Shown here: positions 4,941 through 7,645 of the stretch, in pieces | How positions within the stretch are numbered: position 1 is the stretch's first letter | How the letters are laid out: each line of letters begins with the position of its first letter | From: JBDRGX01 sp043817485 [NCBI: bacterium] | GTDB lineage: Bacteria > JBDRGX01 | NCBI GenBank assembly: GCA_043817485.1 | Contig: JBDRGX010000116.1 | Span: forward strand, 1 to 7,645 | Reading direction: 5' to 3' | Length of the DNA: 7,645 nt | The notes under the pieces: model-generated | The model's database searches: none | What the model was told of the DNA's origin: nothing | Seen by the model: only the letters and a program-made list of their open reading frames with translations | Translations under genes and position numbers: made by a program

Positions 4941-6860
4941 TTATTCTTTTACTTCTTTATAATCTGCATCTATTACATCATCATTATTTTTTTTTGATTC
5001 ATCCTTTTTATCTTCATTTTCATTAGAATTTTGAGATTCTGTTTGTTCAGAAGTTTGTTGTTGGGTTTTTGAATATATTGCTTCAGCCAATTTATGAGAT
5101 ACTTGTGTAAGTTTTTCCAATCCTTTTTGAATTTTTTCTATTTCATTAGTTTCCATATCTTTTTTTAAATCATTCATTGCTTCTTCAATATTTTTTCTTT
5201 CTACTTCATCTACCTTATCTCCATATTCTTTTAAGCCCTTTTCCATAGAATAAACTAAAGCATCTGCTTGATTTTTAATATCAATTAATTCTCTTTTCTT
5301 TTTATCTTCTTCAGAATGAGATTCTGCTTCTTTTACTAATTTTTCAACTTCTTCTTTATTTAAACCACCAGAAGGTTGAATTCTAATTTTTTGTTCTTTT
5401 CCTGTACCTAAATCTTTAGCAGATACATGAACAATTCCATTTGCATCAATATCAAATGTTACTTCTATTTGAGGAATACCTCTTGGAGCTGGAAGAATGC
5501 CTATTAAATCAAATCTTCCTAATGTTCTATTATCCATAGCCATTTCTCTTTCTCCTTGAAGTACATGAATAGTAACTGCAGTTTGACTATCTGCTGCTGT
5601 AGAAAAAACTTGAGATTTTTTAGTAGGAATAGTAGTATTTCTTTCAATTAATTTAGTGAATACTGATCCCAATGTTTCAATTCCTAAAGAAAGAGGAGTT
5701 ACATCTAACAAAAGTACATCTTTAACAGTACCAGATAAAACACCACCCTGAATAGCAGCACCAATAGCAACTACTTCATCTGGATTAACTCCTTTATGAG
5801 GTTCTTTTTCAAACAAGTCTTTAACTATTTGTTGAACTTTTGGCATTCGAGTCATTCCACCAACTAATACAACTTCATCTATTTCTTTTGCTGTTAATCC
5901 AGCATCTTTTAATGCTTTTTTACAAGGTTCTATAGTTCTTTCTACAAGATGATTAGTAATTTGTTCTAATTTAGCACGAGTTAAAGTAATATTAAGATGT
6001 TTTGGACCTTCTTGTGTTGCAGTAATAAAAGGTAAATTGATTTCAGTTTGTCCAGTTGTAGAAAGTTCACATTTAGATTTTTCTGCTGCTTCTATTAATC
6101 TTTGTAAAGACATTTTATCTTTTTTTAAATCTATTCCTTCTTGTTTTTTAAATTCATCTACTATCCAATTCATAATTACTTGATCAAAATCATCTCCACC
6201 TAAATGAGTATCTCCATTAGTAGATTTTACTTCAAAAACTCCATCACCTATTTCTAAAATAGAAATATCAAAAGTTCCTCCACCAAGATCATATACAGCA
6301 ATTTTTTCATTTTTTTTCTTATCAAGTCCATAAGCCAATGCTGCTGCTGTTGGTTCATTTATTATTCGAAGCACTTCTAATCCAGCAATAGTTCCAGCAT
6401 CTTTAGTTGCTTGTCTTTGACTATCATTAAAATATGCAGGTGTTGTAATTACAGCTTGTGTAACTTTTTCTCCCAAATAATCTTCAGCAGTTTGTTTTAA
6501 TTTTTGTAATATCATTGCTGAAATTTCTGGAGGAGTATATTCTTTATCTTGTATTTTTACTTTAATTTCACCAGCAGATCCTTTTATTATTTTATAAGGA
6601 ATTATTTTCATTTCTTCTGTCACTTCATCATAATGTCTACCCATAAATCTTTTTATAGAAAATATTGTATTTTCTGAATTAGTAATAGATTGTCTTTTTG
6701 CTATTTGTCCAACTAATCTTTCATTTTTTTTAGTATAAGCAACTATAGATGGAGTTAATCGAGACCCTTCGGCATTAGCAATTACTACTGGTTCTCCACC
6801 CTCCATAATAGATACTACTGAATTAGTAGTTCCTAAATCAATACCAATTACTTTTGACAT
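4941..6860 (-). CDS. dnaK: Hsp70 chaperone DnaK
   Basis: DnaK is the ATP-driven Hsp70 that binds exposed hydrophobic segments of unfolded proteins in the cytoplasm, working with GrpE (nucleotide exchange) and DnaJ. At 639 residues it is full length. The nucleotide-binding domain (1-375) shows phosphate loop [10 protein letters not shown] (5-14), [20 protein letters not shown] (137-156), [13 protein letters not shown] (166-178), DLGGGTFD (191-198) and LVGGMTRMP (332-340). The linker [13 protein letters not shown] (381-393) leads to the substrate-binding domain (to about 500) and helical lid (to about 600), then a Gln/Ser/Asn-rich tail ending [11 protein letters not shown], the usual DnaK C-terminus. 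The ATG overlaps the TAA of grpE by one base (TAATG), and an AAGGAG box (6869-6874) lies 8 bases upstream inside grpE, so translation is coupled. No dnaJ follows; rpoD does. Confidence 0.99.
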   Translation of the reverse strand: MSKVIGIDLGTTNSVVSIMEGGEPVVIANAEGSRLTPSIVAYTKKNERLVGQIAKRQSITNSENTIFSIKRFMGRHYDEVTEEMKIIPYKIIKGSAGEIKVKIQDKEYTPPEISAMILQKLKQTAEDYLGEKVTQAVITTPAYFNDSQRQATKDAGTIAGLEVLRIINEPTAAALAYGLDKKKNEKIAVYDLGGGTFDISILEIGDGVFEVKSTNGDTHLGGDDFDQVIMNWIVDEFKKQEGIDLKKDKMSLQRLIEAAEKSKCELSTTGQTEINLPFITATQEGPKHLNITLTRAKLEQITNHLVERTIEPCKKALKDAGLTAKEIDEVVLVGGMTRMPKVQQIVKDLFEKEPHKGVNPDEVVAIGAAIQGGVLSGTVKDVLLLDVTPLSLGIETLGSVFTKLIERNTTIPTKKSQVFSTAADSQTAVTIHVLQGEREMAMDNRTLGRFDLIGILPAPRGIPQIEVTFDIDANGIVHVSAKDLGTGKEQKIRIQPSGGLNKEEVEKLVKEAESHSEEDKKKRELIDIKNQADALVYSMEKGLKEYGDKVDEVERKNIEEAMNDLKKDMETNEIEKIQKGLEKLTQVSHKLAEAIYSKTQQQTSEQTESQNSNENEDKKDESKKNNDDVIDADYKEVKE

Positions 6861-7408
6861 TACATATTCTCCTTTCTATTTTTAACTACTTTTACTAAAG
6901 ATGGTTTTATTACAATTTCATTTAAAATATAACCTTTTTGAATTTCTTCTATAATTTCTTCATCTTCATATTCTGTAGTTTCTTCCATTAAAATAGCATG
7001 ATGTAAATGAGGATCAAATTTTTTACCCATAGCTTCAATTTTTTTTACACCATTTTTTTCTAAAAATAAACAAAGATCATTTAAAATATTTTTTACACCA
7101 GAAGATAAAGATTCAAAATCATTTTTTTTTTCTATAGATTCATAAGCTCTTTCAAAATTATCAATTATTGGAAAAATTTCTTTTAACAAAGATGTATTAC
7201 TAAATTTAAACCACTCTGCTTTTTCTTTAATTGTTCTTTTTTTAAAATTATCAAATTCTGCTAATAATCTTAAATATTTATCATTTACTTCTTCTAATTG
7301 ATGTATATTTTCTTGTATTTTTTCATATTCTTTTAAGGATAAAGTAATTTCTTTTTCTTCTTCTTTCTCTTCTACATCTTCTTTTTCAATTACTTCTTTT
7401 TCTTCCAT
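6860..7408 (-). CDS. grpE: Nucleotide exchange factor GrpE
   Basis: GrpE is the homodimeric exchange factor that releases ADP from DnaK. The 182-residue product begins with an acidic, low-complexity Glu/Lys segment (1-22), then a long dimerising coiled coil (about 25-70) with [14 protein letters not shown] (45-58), the helical part with [14 protein letters not shown] (77-90), and the beta-wing domain with FDPHLHHAI (131-139) and [21 protein letters not shown] (156-176), all strongly conserved in GrpE. Length is normal (E. coli 197). AGGAG at 7418-7422 lies 9 bases before the ATG and fixes the start. It is the first gene of the operon seen here; an hrcA gene, often located upstream in other bacteria, is not present in the 237 bases before the window ends. 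Its stop codon overlaps the dnaK start. Confidence 0.97.
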   Translation of the reverse strand: MEEKEVIEKEDVEEKEEEKEITLSLKEYEKIQENIHQLEEVNDKYLRLLAEFDNFKKRTIKEKAEWFKFSNTSLLKEIFPIIDNFERAYESIEKKNDFESLSSGVKNILNDLCLFLEKNGVKKIEAMGKKFDPHLHHAILMEETTEYEDEEIIEEIQKGYILNEIVIKPSLVKVVKNRKENM

Positions 7409-7473
7409 TTTTAAAATCTCCTAATTAATTTCATACTTTTTAATTTTTTATACCAAGTTGTATTCAAATGCTA

Positions 7474-7501
7474 ATTATATTAGATTTGTTATCATTTTGA
7501 A
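7474..7501 (-). promoter_or_regulatory. Candidate grpE-dnaK promoter
   Basis: On the minus strand a perfect -10 TATAAT (7474-7479) lies 16 bases after TTCAAA (7496-7501, four of six matches to TTGACA). Transcription would start near 7467, giving a leader of about 60 bases before grpE. It is the only consensus -10 in the 237-base region upstream of grpE that I find, and directly overlaps an imperfect CIRCE-like sequence (7448-7474). Confidence 0.45.
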
Positions 7502-7544
7502 TATTACTTAATTTTCATACTATCTAATTTTTTGATAAAGTGTA

Positions 7545-7574
7545 AAATAAAACAAAACAAATTTAAAAAGTCAA
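7545..7574 (-). promoter_or_regulatory. Second candidate promoter upstream of grpE, -35 in the repeat end
   Basis: TTGACT (7569-7574, five of six matches to the -35 consensus) overlaps the inner GTCAAG edge of the long repeat and is followed after 18 bases by TTATTT (7545-7550), a weaker -10. If used, the repeat remnant contributes half of a promoter for the chaperone operon. The -10 is poor, so this remains a suggestion. Confidence 0.25.
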
Positions 7575-7640
7575 GTTTTTTTTATTTGTTGTGATTACTA
7601 AATCAAAATGTTAACGATAATTACTAAATAGAAATGTTAA
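7570..7640. repeat. Copy 2 of the long direct repeat, with two tandem 20-mers
   Basis: TTACTAAATCAAAATGTTAA at 7595-7614 is identical to 628-647, and the flank down to GTCAAG at 7570 also matches copy 1. A second, diverged 20-mer TTACTAAATAGAAATGTTAA follows at 7621-7640, a period of 26 bases, and the array may continue past the window. Tandem degenerate 20-mers at a fixed spacing look like repeated protein-binding sites, as at the ends of some insertion sequences. No transposase lies next to this copy, so it would be a solo end. Confidence 0.6.
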
Positions 7641-7645
7641 TTTTT

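Noticed and set aside
998-7408. Possible UGA recoding (genetic codes 4 or 25), since all stops are TAA
   Set aside because: All genes are full length in the standard code with no in-frame TGA, Trp is encoded by TGG and Gly by GGN. TAA preference is expected from base composition.
1-7645. CRISPR array, defence system or intact mobile element
   Set aside because: No regularly spaced repeats beyond two 20-mers, no cas-like, nuclease, integrase or intact transposase genes are present.

Overview
The window is a very AT-rich bacterial segment (roughly a quarter G+C by eye) in which every intact gene lies on the minus strand. It is compact, with housekeeping genes that abut or overlap, tRNA genes that carry their own CCA, and stop codons that are all TAA. 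No reading frame is interrupted by in-frame TGA, so there is no sign of UGA recoding. The style (low G+C, tight packing, TTCGAA-rich intergenic repeats) is reminiscent of Candidate Phyla Radiation (Patescibacteria) genomes. That is an inference; no single gene seen here proves the lineage.

In the direction of transcription (high to low coordinate) the layout is as follows. (1) 7409-7645 is a control region with candidate promoters and two tandem copies of a 20-bp repeat. (2) 7408-4941 holds grpE and dnaK, overlapping by one base. (3) 4857-3073 is rpoD, a full-length primary sigma factor. Four bases later come 3068-2906, an elongator-type CAU tRNA and tRNA-Val(CAC). (4) 2905-2669 is non-coding, with a 108-bp palindromic element ending in a T-run (probable operon end) and a TTCGAA repeat patch. 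(5) 2668-787 is a second block: tRNA-Ser(UGA), tRNA-Ser(GCU), tadA, an SPFH/prohibitin-like membrane protein, tRNA-Ser(CGA) and tRNA-Ser(GGA). The four serine tRNAs read all six serine codons. (6) 786-1 is decayed DNA: the first codons of a lost HAD-type hydrolase gene, a repeat end identical to the one upstream of grpE, a frameshifted remnant that may be a transposase start, and a short or frameshifted DUF4160 gene with a good ribosome binding site.

Functionally the window is information processing and protein quality control: GrpE/DnaK folding, the main sigma factor, tRNAs, the TadA wobble deaminase and a prohibitin-like membrane scaffold. The most notable points are the mixed mRNA-tRNA transcription units with 2-9 base junctions, the complete serine tRNA set wrapped around tadA, and the matching 45-47 bp repeats that bracket the whole cluster, one of which supplies a possible -35 box to the chaperone operon. 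I found no convincing new defence or mobile system; the mobile DNA seen is remnant.
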